From Streptomyces canus (lineage in GTDB: Bacteria > Actinomycetota > Actinomycetes > Streptomycetales > Streptomycetaceae), in the NCBI RefSeq assembly GCF_001514145.1, contig NZ_KQ948668.1, positions 62,001 through 126,000 on the forward strand: a stretch of DNA of 64,000 bases. The letters run 5' to 3'. Positions 56,039-63,577 of the stretch are shown here, one piece after another. Under the pieces are notes generated by a model. It had not been told where the DNA came from, did no database searches, and saw only the letters and a list, made by a program, of their open reading frames with translations. The translations under genes were made by a program, and so were the position numbers. Position 1 is the first letter of the stretch. Each line of letters starts with the position of its first letter.

Positions 56039-58201
56039 ATGCGCAGATCTGTCAGGGGCATGCCAATCATCGCAGTGGTGGCCCTCTCCGCCGGCCTCCT
56101 CACCGCCACGGCGCCCACCGCCCACGCGGCGGTGGGCGCCACCCTCCCCTTCACCTCGGTCGAGGCCGAGTCCGCCACCACGACCGGCACGAGGATCGGC
56201 CCCGACCACACGCAGGGCACGCTCGCCTCGGAGGCGTCCGGGCGGCAGGCGGTACAGCTCGCCCCGGGCCGGCGCGTCGAGTTCACCGTGCCGCGCGCGG
56301 CCAACGCCGTGAACGTCGCCCACAGCGTCCCCGACGGCCAGTCCGGCACGCTGAACCTCTACGTCAACGGCACCAGACTCGCGAAGACCCTCCCGATGAC
56401 CTCCAAGTACTCCTACATCGACACCAGTTGGATCCCCGGGGCCAAGACGCACCACTTCTTCGACAACGCCCGCCTCCTGCTCGGCCAGAACGTCCAGGCG
56501 GGCGACAAGATCGCCTTCGAGGCGGCGGGGGCTCAAGTCACCGTCGACGTAGCCGACTTCGAGCAGGTCGCCGCGGCCGCCGGCCAGCCCGCCGGGTCCG
56601 TGTCCGTCACCTCCAAGGGCGCCGACCCCACCGGCAACGGCGACTCCACCCAGGCCTTCCGGGACGCCATCTCCGCCGCCCAAGGGGGAGTGGTCTGGAT
56701 CCCGCCCGGCGACTACCGGCTGACCTCCGCCCTCAGCGGCATCCAGAACGTCACCCTCCAGGGCGCCGGAAGCTGGCACTCGGTCGTGCACTCCTCCCGC
56801 TTCATCGACCAGTCCGGCTTCTCGGGGGGCGTCCACATCAAGGACTTCGCGGTCATCGGCGAGGTCACCGAGCGCGTCGACTCCAACCCGGACAACTTCG
56901 TCAACGGATCTCTGGGACGCGGTAGTTCGGTGTCCGGGATGTGGCTCCAGCACCTCAAGGTCGGCCTCTGGCTGACGGGCGACAACGACAACCTCGTCGT
57001 CGAGAACAACCGCTTCCTCGACATGACCGCCGACGGCCTCAACCTCAACGGCAACGCGCGCGGCGTCCGCGTCCGCAACAACTTCCTGCGCAACCAGGGC
57101 GACGACGCGCTCGCGATGTGGTCGCTGTACGCGCCGGACACGAACAGCAGCTTCGAGAACAACACCATCAGCCAGCCGAACCTCGCCAACGGCATCGCGA
57201 TCTACGGCGGCACCGACATCGCGGTGAAGAACAACCTGGTCTCGGACACCAACGCGCTCGGCAGCGGCATCGCGATCTCCAACCAGAAGTTCCTCGACCC
57301 GTTCTCCCCGCTGGCCGGCACCATCACGGTCGACGGCAACACCCTGGTCCGCACCGGCGCGATGAATCCCAACTGGAACCACCCGATGGGTGCGCTGAGG
57401 GTCGACTCCTACGACAGCGCCGTCAACGCCACCGTCACCATCACCAACACGACCATCACCGACAGCCCGTACAGCGCCTTCGAGTTCGTGTCCGGCGGCG
57501 GACAGGGGTACCCGGTCCGGAACGTCACCGTGGACGGCGCGACCGTCCGCAACACCGGCACGGTCGTCGTGCAGGCGGAGGCCCAGGGCGCCGCCACCTT
57601 CCGCAATGTCACGGCGACGGGCGTCGGCGCGGCCGGCGTCTACAACTGCCCCTACCCGGCGAACTCGGGCACCTTCGCCCTCACCGACGGCGGCGGCAAC
57701 TCCGGCTGGAGCACCACCTGGTCGGACTGCTCGACCTGGCCGCAGCCCGGACAGGGCAACCCCGACCCCGATCCGAACCGCAACCTCGCCAAGGGCCGCC
57801 CGGCCACCTCCACCGGCTCCCAGGACGTCTACACGCCCGGCAAGGCGGTCGACGGCGACGCGAACAGCTACTGGGAGTCCACCAACAACGCCTTCCCGCA
57901 GTCGTGGACCGTGGACCTCGGCTCGGTGGAGGCGGTCCGCCGCCTGGTGCTGAAGCTGCCGCCGTCCTCCGCGTGGGGCGCGCGCACCCAGACCCTCACC
58001 GTGCTGGGCAGCACCGACAACACCACCTACACCACCGTCGTCGGCGCGCAGGGCTACCGCTTCGACCCGGCGACCGGCAACACCGCCACCGTCTCCCTGC
58101 CCAGCGGTCCAGGCCTGCGCTACCTCCGCCTCTCCGTCAGCGCCAACACCGGCTGGCCCGCAGGGCAGTTCAGCGAAGTGGAGGCGTATCAGACTTCGTG
58201 A
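56039..58201 (+). CDS. Secreted parallel beta-helix glycanase, GH87 alpha-1,3-glucanase-like, with CBM35-like and discoidin-type domains
   Basis: The 720-residue protein starts at ATG 56039. Residues 1-30 are a Sec signal (IIAVVALSAGLLTATAPTAHA). Residues 36-178 resemble CBM35/CBM6 (FTSVEAESATTTGTRIG). The catalytic part, about 187-575, is a right-handed beta-helix. Within it Asp332 (MTADGLNLNG) and Asp355-Asp356 (NQGDDALAMWS) reproduce, as I recall it, the D...DD spacing of the GH87 active site. Residues 585-720 are a F5/8 (discoidin) domain (NLAKGRPATSTGSQDVYTPGKAVDGD). It would cut alpha-1,3-glucan, as in fungal walls, outside the cell. A pectate-lyase or dextranase-type beta-helix is the alternative. 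The end overlaps the convergent ATPase gene by 32 bp. Confidence 0.8.
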   Translation: MRRSVRGMPIIAVVALSAGLLTATAPTAHAAVGATLPFTSVEAESATTTGTRIGPDHTQGTLASEASGRQAVQLAPGRRVEFTVPRAANAVNVAHSVPDGQSGTLNLYVNGTRLAKTLPMTSKYSYIDTSWIPGAKTHHFFDNARLLLGQNVQAGDKIAFEAAGAQVTVDVADFEQVAAAAGQPAGSVSVTSKGADPTGNGDSTQAFRDAISAAQGGVVWIPPGDYRLTSALSGIQNVTLQGAGSWHSVVHSSRFIDQSGFSGGVHIKDFAVIGEVTERVDSNPDNFVNGSLGRGSSVSGMWLQHLKVGLWLTGDNDNLVVENNRFLDMTADGLNLNGNARGVRVRNNFLRNQGDDALAMWSLYAPDTNSSFENNTISQPNLANGIAIYGGTDIAVKNNLVSDTNALGSGIAISNQKFLDPFSPLAGTITVDGNTLVRTGAMNPNWNHPMGALRVDSYDSAVNATVTITNTTITDSPYSAFEFVSGGGQGYPVRNVTVDGATVRNTGTVVVQAEAQGAATFRNVTATGVGAAGVYNCPYPANSGTFALTDGGGNSGWSTTWSDCSTWPQPGQGNPDPDPNRNLAKGRPATSTGSQDVYTPGKAVDGDANSYWESTNNAFPQSWTVDLGSVEAVRRLVLKLPPSSAWGARTQTLTVLGSTDNTTYTTVVGAQGYRFDPATGNTATVSLPSGPGLRYLRLSVSANTGWPAGQFSEVEAYQTS

Positions 58202-58985
58202 CGACGGCGTCCTGAACGACTCCGCGTTTCGCCGCCTGGATCTGCTCGTACACATGGGTGCGCAGTTCGGCGAAGCGCGGGGTCACACGCGTGTGCAACT
58301 GGTCCCGCTCGTCCGGGAGATCGACCTTGAGCTGCTCCCGCACGACCGTGGGCGAGGCGGACAGCACGATCACCCGCTCGCCCAGGTAGACCGCCTCGTC
58401 GATGTCGTGGGTGACGAACAGGATCGTGATGCCGCGCTCCCGCCACAGCCGTCGTACGAGATCCTCCAGGTCGGCGCGGGTCTGCGCGTCCACGGCCGCG
58501 AACGGCTCGTCCATCAGCAGGACCTCGGGCTCGTACGCGAGTGCGCGGGCGATCGCGACGCGCTGCTGCATACCGCCGGAGAGCTGCCACGGATACGCCC
58601 CGGCGGCCTCCGCGAGATCCACCGACTCCAGCGCGTCGGTGACCAGCTCACGTCGCCTCGCCTTGCTCAAGTCCTTCTGTTTCAGCGGCAGTTCGACATT
58701 GTCGGCGACGCGCATCCAGGGGAAGAGGCTGCGGCCGTACTCCTGGAAGACGAAGGCCATCCCGGGCGGGGGACCGCTCACCTTCCGTCCCGCCAGGTGG
58801 ACTTCGCCGGCGGTCGGGGTGAGCAGGCCGCCCATGCACTTCAGCAGCGTCGTCTTGCCGCAGCCCGACGGGCCGACAAGACACACGAGTTCGCCCGCTT
58901 CGACGGTGAAGGTGAGGTCGCGGACCGCCTCCACACGGCGGCCGGAACCCTCGTAGACCTTCTTCAGGCCGCGTACGTCGAGCAT
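58170..58985 (-). CDS. ABC importer ATPase, SsuB/TauB/NrtC-type
   Basis: The start chosen is ATG 58985 (AAGGG upstream, 271 residues); a GTG at 59015 that overlaps the permease stop as GTGA is a real alternative. It shows Walker A GPSGCGKTT, GMAFVFQEYGRSLFPW, signature LSGGMQQRVAIARAL, Walker B VLLMDEPFAAVD and FVTHDIDEAVYLGERV, the pattern of sulfonate, taurine and nitrate importers. It energises uptake by the two permeases upstream. Its last 32 bp overlap the end of the convergent beta-helix gene. Confidence 0.92.
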   Translation of the reverse strand: MLDVRGLKKVYEGSGRRVEAVRDLTFTVEAGELVCLVGPSGCGKTTLLKCMGGLLTPTAGEVHLAGRKVSGPPPGMAFVFQEYGRSLFPWMRVADNVELPLKQKDLSKARRRELVTDALESVDLAEAAGAYPWQLSGGMQQRVAIARALAYEPEVLLMDEPFAAVDAQTRADLEDLVRRLWRERGITILFVTHDIDEAVYLGERVIVLSASPTVVREQLKVDLPDERDQLHTRVTPRFAELRTHVYEQIQAAKRGVVQDAVVTKSDTPPLR

Positions 58986-59011
58986 GGACCGCCCTTTCGG
59001 GTTCGGGTGGT

Positions 59012-59791
59012 TCACGGGGACCGCCGGGTGGAGTCACGCAGGCCGTGGTACCAGGCGAGGGCCCGCCGCTCGACCAGCTGGAAGACGACGGAGAGCAGAT
59101 AGCCGAGCAGACCGAGGACGAGGATCCCGGTCCACATGTCGGGGACCGCGAAACTGCGCTGGAACTGGACGATGGTGAAGCCGATGCCGTTGCTGGCCGC
59201 GAACATCTCGCTGATGACCATCAGGATGATGCCGATCGAGAGGGCCTGGCGCAGCCCCGCGAAGATCTGCGGACTCGCCGAGCGCAGCACCAGGTCGCGC
59301 AGGCGCGAGGGGCCGGTGATGCCGTAGGAGCGGGCCGTCTCCAGCATCACCGGGTCGACCGCGCGCACGCCCTCGACCGTGTTGAGCAGGATCGGCCAGA
59401 CGCAGCCGCTCGCGATCACCGTGACCTTCATGGTGTCGCCGATGCCCGCGAACAGCATGATGACCGGGATCAGGACCGGCGGCGGGACCGCCCGCAGGAA
59501 CTCCAGGACCGGTTCGCACACCGCCCGCACCCGCCGGTAGGAGCCGATGACCGTGCCGACCGCCACCCCGGCGACGGCCGCCAGCGCGTAACCGGCCGCC
59601 AGTCGCCAGATGCTGGGCAGCACGTCGGTGCGCAGGCGCTCGGCGGTCCACACGTCCGGGAAGGTCTGGAGGATCGTGCGCAGCGGCGGCCAGAAGACGT
59701 TGGTGCTGCCGTCCGACGCGAGCCACCAGACGGCGACCAGCAGCGCGGGCAGCGCGAGTACGAAGACCAGCCGGAGTGCGAAGCGCTTCAT
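59012..59791 (-). CDS. ABC importer permease, SsuC-type (second permease)
   Basis: The 259-residue membrane protein starts at ATG 59791, in an ATGA overlap with the other permease. It has about six helices, starting FALRLVFVLALPALLVAVWWL, and the family loop ETARSYGITGPSRLRDLVLRSASPQIFAGLRQA that contacts the ATPase. SsuC-type importers are usually homodimers of one permease; here two different ones are encoded, suggesting a heterodimer. Confidence 0.92.
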   Translation of the reverse strand: MKRFALRLVFVLALPALLVAVWWLASDGSTNVFWPPLRTILQTFPDVWTAERLRTDVLPSIWRLAAGYALAAVAGVAVGTVIGSYRRVRAVCEPVLEFLRAVPPPVLIPVIMLFAGIGDTMKVTVIASGCVWPILLNTVEGVRAVDPVMLETARSYGITGPSRLRDLVLRSASPQIFAGLRQALSIGIILMVISEMFAASNGIGFTIVQFQRSFAVPDMWTGILVLGLLGYLLSVVFQLVERRALAWYHGLRDSTRRSP

Positions 59792-60561
59792 ACCACCACC
59801 TCCCCGCGCACCGACTGGTGCCAGGCCAGCGCCCGTCGCTCCACGGTACGCGCGCCGACGTTGATGAGCAGCCCCAGAAGACCCGTCACCACGATCAGCG
59901 CGTACATCTCCGGGACCGCCTGCGAGTTCTGTGCGACCGCGATCCTGGCGCCCAACCCCGGTGCTCCGATGACGAGTTCACCGGTGATGGCGAGGATCAG
60001 CGCGACGGCCGCGGCCAGCCGGACACCGGTCAGCACATACGGCAGCGCGGTCGGCCACAGCACATGCCGGATCCGTGCCCAGGTGCCGAGACCGTACGAC
60101 CGCGCCGTCTCGTCCGCCACGGGGTCGACGTCCTGGACGCCGTACAGCGTCTGGATGAGCACCTGCCAGAACGAGGCGTACACGACGAGCAACAGCACCG
60201 AGCGCAGTTCGCTGCCGTACAACAGCACCGCCAGCGGGATGAGGGCGACCGAGGGGATCGGGCGCAGGAACTCGATCGTCGAGGCCGTCGCCTCGCGCAG
60301 ATACGGCACTACGGAGACGATCACGCCGATGACGATCCCCGCCGAGACGGCGATGGCCAGGCCCAGGGCCCAGCCGGTGAGGGTGTCGCCGAGCGCCGTC
60401 CAGAAGGCGCCGTCGGAGAGTTCGTCGGCGAAGGCGCTCGCGATCCGGCTGGTCGGCGGGAAGTACTCCTCCTTGACCAGACCGAGTCGCGGCACCGCCT
60501 CGCCCAGGGCGAGGAAGGCCGCGAGACCGGCGGCGCCCAGCGCCGCGTTCTGGAACCTCAC
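59788..60561 (-). CDS. ABC importer permease, SsuC-type (first permease)
   Basis: The 257-residue membrane protein starts at GTG 60561 in a GTGA overlap with the binding-protein gene. It has the same plan as the following permease, with the loop DETARSYGLGTWARIRHVLWPTALPYVLTGVRLA and helix SVALIPLAVLLYG, but the two differ throughout. The clean chain of 4-bp overlaps shows that binding protein, both permeases and probably the ATPase are made together. Confidence 0.92.
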   Translation of the reverse strand: MRFQNAALGAAGLAAFLALGEAVPRLGLVKEEYFPPTSRIASAFADELSDGAFWTALGDTLTGWALGLAIAVSAGIVIGVIVSVVPYLREATASTIEFLRPIPSVALIPLAVLLYGSELRSVLLLVVYASFWQVLIQTLYGVQDVDPVADETARSYGLGTWARIRHVLWPTALPYVLTGVRLAAAVALILAITGELVIGAPGLGARIAVAQNSQAVPEMYALIVVTGLLGLLINVGARTVERRALAWHQSVRGEVVV

Positions 60562-61529
60562 GGAAGCAGCGCGTCCACGTCGGGGGTCTTCTTGAAGAAC
60601 CCGTCCTCCTCGCCCAGCTTCGCCAGCGCCTCGATGGACTCCTTGTTCGGCTCGGCCGGCCACTTCGGGAGAGTCACCTGCGCCAGCACGGATGCCGGGA
60701 TCTTGGTGTACGTCGTGATGATCTGGCGTGCCTCGTCCGGGTGGGCGTCCGCGTAGGCGAGGGACTCGGCGGTGGCCTCCTGGAACTTCTTCACCACGTC
60801 GGCGTTCTGCTGCTGGTACCGCGTCGAGGTGAAGTACATGGCGACCGTGGTGCCCTGCGCCACGTCCACCATGGGGGAGGCGATCACCTGGCCGCCCTGG
60901 CTCTTGATGGTGGCGAGCGCGGGCTCGACCGCGCAGGCCGCGTCGACCTGGCCGCTGTCGAGAGCGGCCGGCATCTGGTCGAAGGCCAGCTCCACGAACT
61001 TCACCTTGTCCGGGTCGCCGCCGTCCTTGCGGACCGACTCGCGCACCGCGGACTCGTTGATGTTCTTCAGCGTGTTGATGGCGACCTTCTTGCCCTCCAG
61101 GTCCTTCGCGGACTTGATCGAGCTGCCCTTCTTCACCGCGATCGCCGCAAAGTCCTTGCCCGCCACGCCCGTTGAGGCGATGCCGTTGGAGACCGCCTTG
61201 ACCGGCACCCCCGACGACTGGGCGATCAGCAGGGAGGTGACGTTGGAGAAACCGAACTGGAACTGCCCGCTGGCGACTCCGGGCACGATCGCCGCGCCGC
61301 CGGACGCGGTCGATATCTCGAGCTTCAGCCCGCGCTTGCCGTAGAAGCCTTTCTTCTGGCCCAGATAGACCGGCGCGACATCGACGATCGGAATGAGGCC
61401 GAGCTTGACGGTGGTGGTGCCACCGGACGACGATCCCGAGTCCGAGTCCCCCGAGTCACCGGACGAACCACAGGCCGACGCGGTGACCAGTAATGCTCCA
61501 GCCGCGAGGGCGACGAGCTGACGACGCAT
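60558..61529 (-). CDS. ABC substrate-binding lipoprotein, NMT1/SsuA-type
   Basis: The 323-residue protein starts at ATG 61529 behind AGGAGG. The signal ends in lipobox TASAC, followed by a Ser/Gly/Asp linker. The mature fold has VKLGLIPIVDVAPVYLGQKKGFY, FGFSNVTSLLIAQSSGVPVKAV, KDLEGKKVAINTLKNINESAVRE and VDAACAVEPALATI, diagnostic of the NMT1/SsuA family that binds sulfonates, nitrate, pyrimidine precursors or aromatic acids. A PcaR-like IclR regulator is divergent and a Rieske oxygenase lies beyond it, so an aromatic or sulfonated ligand is favoured. Confidence 0.9.
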   Translation of the reverse strand: MRRQLVALAAGALLVTASACGSSGDSGDSDSGSSSGGTTTVKLGLIPIVDVAPVYLGQKKGFYGKRGLKLEISTASGGAAIVPGVASGQFQFGFSNVTSLLIAQSSGVPVKAVSNGIASTGVAGKDFAAIAVKKGSSIKSAKDLEGKKVAINTLKNINESAVRESVRKDGGDPDKVKFVELAFDQMPAALDSGQVDAACAVEPALATIKSQGGQVIASPMVDVAQGTTVAMYFTSTRYQQQNADVVKKFQEATAESLAYADAHPDEARQIITTYTKIPASVLAQVTLPKWPAEPNKESIEALAKLGEEDGFFKKTPDVDALLP

Positions 61530-61563
61530 GGCTCCTCCTGTGCAGACTTGTTGTTCCGACAGG

Positions 61564-61582
61564 CTGTGCGCAGACCGCACAG
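61564..61582. promoter_or_regulatory. Inverted repeat upstream of the NMT1/SsuA-type operon
   Basis: CTGTGCG at 61564-61570 and CGCACAG at 61576-61582 are perfect 7-bp arms around CAGAC, 35 bp upstream of the binding-protein start. The size and place fit an operator, for which the divergent IclR protein is the nearest candidate. Confidence 0.5.
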
Positions 61583-61639
61583 TGGTGCTCAGCGCGAAAG
61601 GTATGGGGCTCGCGGGGGTGGGGTCAATGCCTTTGGCTG

Positions 61640-61654
61640 ACAATATTGTTGACA
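61640..61654 (+). promoter_or_regulatory. ACAATATTGT palindrome and TTGACA upstream of IclR gene
   Basis: ACAATATTGT (61640-61649) is a perfect 10-bp palindrome in otherwise GC-rich DNA and abuts TTGACA at 61649-61654. TTGACA lies too near the ATG (61685) for a normal 17-nt spacer plus untranslated leader to be certain. An IclR operator with autoregulation is a reasonable reading. Confidence 0.4.
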
Positions 61655-61684
61655 TTCATGGGAAACAACTCCCTGGAGGCGACG

Positions 61685-62539
61685 ATGTCCCCAGCAGCCC
61701 GCGCCCCGCATTTCGTACGTTCCCTGGAGCGCGGCCTCGCCGTCATCCGCGCCTTCGACGCCGACCACCCGCAACTCACCCTCAGCGAAGTCGCCCGCGC
61801 CTGCGGACTGACCCGCGCCGCGGCCCGCCGCTTCCTGCTGACGCTGGCCGACCTCGGATACGTCCGCGCCGACGGCCGCGCCTACCGGCTCACCCCGCGC
61901 GTCCTCGAGCTCGGCTACTCCTACCTGTCGAGTTTCTCGCTGGCCCAGATCGCCGCACCACATCTGGAGCAACTGGTGGAGAACACAAGGGAGTCGTCGT
62001 CCCTGTGCGTACTCGACGGCGACGACATCGTGTACGTCGCCAGGGTGCCCGCGCGCCGCATCATGACCGCGGCGATCACCGTCGGCACCCGTTTCCCGGC
62101 CCATGTCACCTCGGTCGGTCGGGTGATCCTCGCCCACCTGCCGCAGGAGGAGCTCGAAGTACGCCTAGCCCACGCCGAGTTGACCCCGCTCACCGCCCGC
62201 ACCCTCGTCTCCGCCGACCTTCTGCGGGCGGAACTCGACCGGGTACGCCGACAGGGGTACGCCGTCGTCGACCAGGAACTGGAAGAGGGGCTGCGCTCGA
62301 TCGCCGCCCCGGTGCGGGGCCGGGGCGGCGAGGTGGTGGGGGCGGTCAACGTCCCCGTGCAGGCGGGGCGTACGACACTGGCCGCGCTGCGGCGGGACCT
62401 GCTGCCGCCGCTGCTGGAGACGGTCGCGGGCATCGAGGCCGATCTCGGGATGGCTACAGGTCAAGTACCAGTTTCTTCCCGCGGCACCGGGACACACAGA
62501 TCATCATCGTCTCCCCGGCCTCCCGCTCCTCGTCCGTGA
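61685..62539 (+). CDS. IclR-family regulator, PcaR/PobR-like
   Basis: ATG 61685 is preferred, with TGGAGG at 61674-61679; the product is 284 residues. The helix-turn-helix reads FVRSLERGLAVIRAFDADHP then VARACGLTRAAARRFLLTLAD, and the effector domain SLCVLDGDDIVYVARVPARRIM with GTRFPAHVTSVGRVILAHLP. This form is typical of the PcaR/PcaU/PobR branch that senses beta-ketoadipate-pathway aromatics. The last 30 residues (Ser/Pro/Arg rich) lie over the end of the convergent reductase gene, an 86-bp overlap. It is divergent from the NMT1-type importer and probably controls it and the oxygenase genes. Confidence 0.88.
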   Translation: MSPAARAPHFVRSLERGLAVIRAFDADHPQLTLSEVARACGLTRAAARRFLLTLADLGYVRADGRAYRLTPRVLELGYSYLSSFSLAQIAAPHLEQLVENTRESSSLCVLDGDDIVYVARVPARRIMTAAITVGTRFPAHVTSVGRVILAHLPQEELEVRLAHAELTPLTARTLVSADLLRAELDRVRRQGYAVVDQELEEGLRSIAAPVRGRGGEVVGAVNVPVQAGRTTLAALRRDLLPPLLETVAGIEADLGMATGQVPVSSRGTGTHRSSSSPRPPAPRP

Positions 62540-63392
62540 GCACCGAGTCCCGGTGGTCCGGTGTGCCGTCGAGGACGTCGGTCTCGCAGGTGCCGCAGGT
62601 GCCCTCGGTGCACGAGAACAGCACCTCCACGCCCGAGGCGCGTACGGCGTCGAGCACGGAGACGTCCGGGGCCACGGTGACCGTCGTACCGGTCTGTGCC
62701 AGTTCGACCTCGAACTCCGTGTTCTCACCGGCCGGTTGCTCCTTCGGCGTGAACCGCTCCACGTGCAGCAGTCCGGCCGGGCAGCGCTCCTCCACCGCGT
62801 CGAGCAGCGGGCCGGGCCCGCAGCAGTAGACGAGGGTTCCCTCGGGGACGCCGTCAAGCACCGACGCCAGGTCCAGGAGACCCGTCTCGTCCTGGGGAGC
62901 GACGGTGACCCGATCCCCGTAACGGCTCAACTCCTCGGTGAACGCCATGGATTGGCGCGTCCGCCCGCCGTACAGCAGCGTCCACTCCGCGCCCTCGGCC
63001 TCCGCCGCCGCGAGCATAGGGAGGATCGGGGTGATGCCGATTCCGCCCGCGATGAAGCGGTAGGCGGGTGCGGGCCGCAGCGCGAAGTGGTTGCGCGGCC
63101 CGCGCACCCTGACCTTGTCGCCCTGCCCCAACTGCTCGTGCACATGGGCGGATCCACCGCGCCCCACGGGCTCGCGCAGCACGGCGATCCGCCAGGCGGT
63201 GCGGTCGGCCGGGTCGCCGCACAGGGAGTACTGCCGCTCCAGGCCGGGTCCGAGCACCACGTCGATGTGGGCGCCGGGCTCCCACTGCGGGAGCTGTTCG
63301 CCCAGCGGGTGGCGCAGGGTGAGGGCGAGCACGCCGTCGGCCGCCGCGTCCCTGCGGTCGACGACGAGTTCGGCTTCGTACGCGTCACTCAT
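62454..63392 (-). CDS. Oxygenase reductase component, phthalate-dioxygenase-reductase/VanB-type (FMN, NAD, plant-type 2Fe-2S)
   Basis: The 312-residue protein starts at ATG 63392 with AAGGA upstream, in an ATGA overlap with the 62-aa gene. Order: flavin domain (WEPGAHIDVVLGPGLERQYSLCGDP), NAD domain (RFIAGGIGITPILPML, YCCGPGPLLDAVEE), then C-terminal ferredoxin with Cys-x4-Cys-x2-Cys in SCTEGTCGTCETDVLDG and the fourth Cys in MICVSRC. It passes electrons from NAD(P)H to the Rieske oxygenase encoded two genes upstream. The vanillate O-demethylase type is the nearest well-known match. Confidence 0.93.
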   Translation of the reverse strand: MSDAYEAELVVDRRDAAADGVLALTLRHPLGEQLPQWEPGAHIDVVLGPGLERQYSLCGDPADRTAWRIAVLREPVGRGGSAHVHEQLGQGDKVRVRGPRNHFALRPAPAYRFIAGGIGITPILPMLAAAEAEGAEWTLLYGGRTRQSMAFTEELSRYGDRVTVAPQDETGLLDLASVLDGVPEGTLVYCCGPGPLLDAVEERCPAGLLHVERFTPKEQPAGENTEFEVELAQTGTTVTVAPDVSVLDAVRASGVEVLFSCTEGTCGTCETDVLDGTPDHRDSVLTDEEREAGETMMICVSRCRGKKLVLDL

Positions 63393-63577
63393 GAACTGTT
63401 TCCTTGCGGCTCGTGCGAGGGCGGCTCGTGTCCTTGCGGATGGGCGAGCATCCACTCCCACATCTCGATCGGGTCCTGCGAGGTGTGCTCGCGGCCGCAG
63501 TGACAGGTGCCGTGCAGGACATCGGTGCCCGGCAGCCAGTCGATGCGGTAGATCTCCCCGGTGGGCCCGGCACTCAC
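63389..63577 (-). CDS. 62-aa Cys/His-rich protein between oxygenase and reductase genes
   Basis: GTG 63577 overlaps the oxygenase stop (GTGA) and the stop overlaps the reductase start (ATGA), so translation of the three is coupled. The 62 residues include IYRIDWLPGTDVLHGTCHCG, with Cys25-His-Cys27 and His31, then EMWEWMLAHPQGH. The cysteine/histidine cluster could bind a metal or help assembly of the oxygenase. I recognise no named family. Similar short ORFs are easily missed by gene callers; codon use and overlaps argue that it is real. Confidence 0.7.
   Translation of the reverse strand: MSAGPTGEIYRIDWLPGTDVLHGTCHCGREHTSQDPIEMWEWMLAHPQGHEPPSHEPQGNSS

Noticed and set aside
53672..58255. A 1,527-codon open frame on the minus strand
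   Set aside because: It lies antisense to permease, GH13 and beta-helix genes with clear motifs. Its product is low-complexity Gly/Val/Asp/Arg sequence typical of a GC-rich shadow frame.
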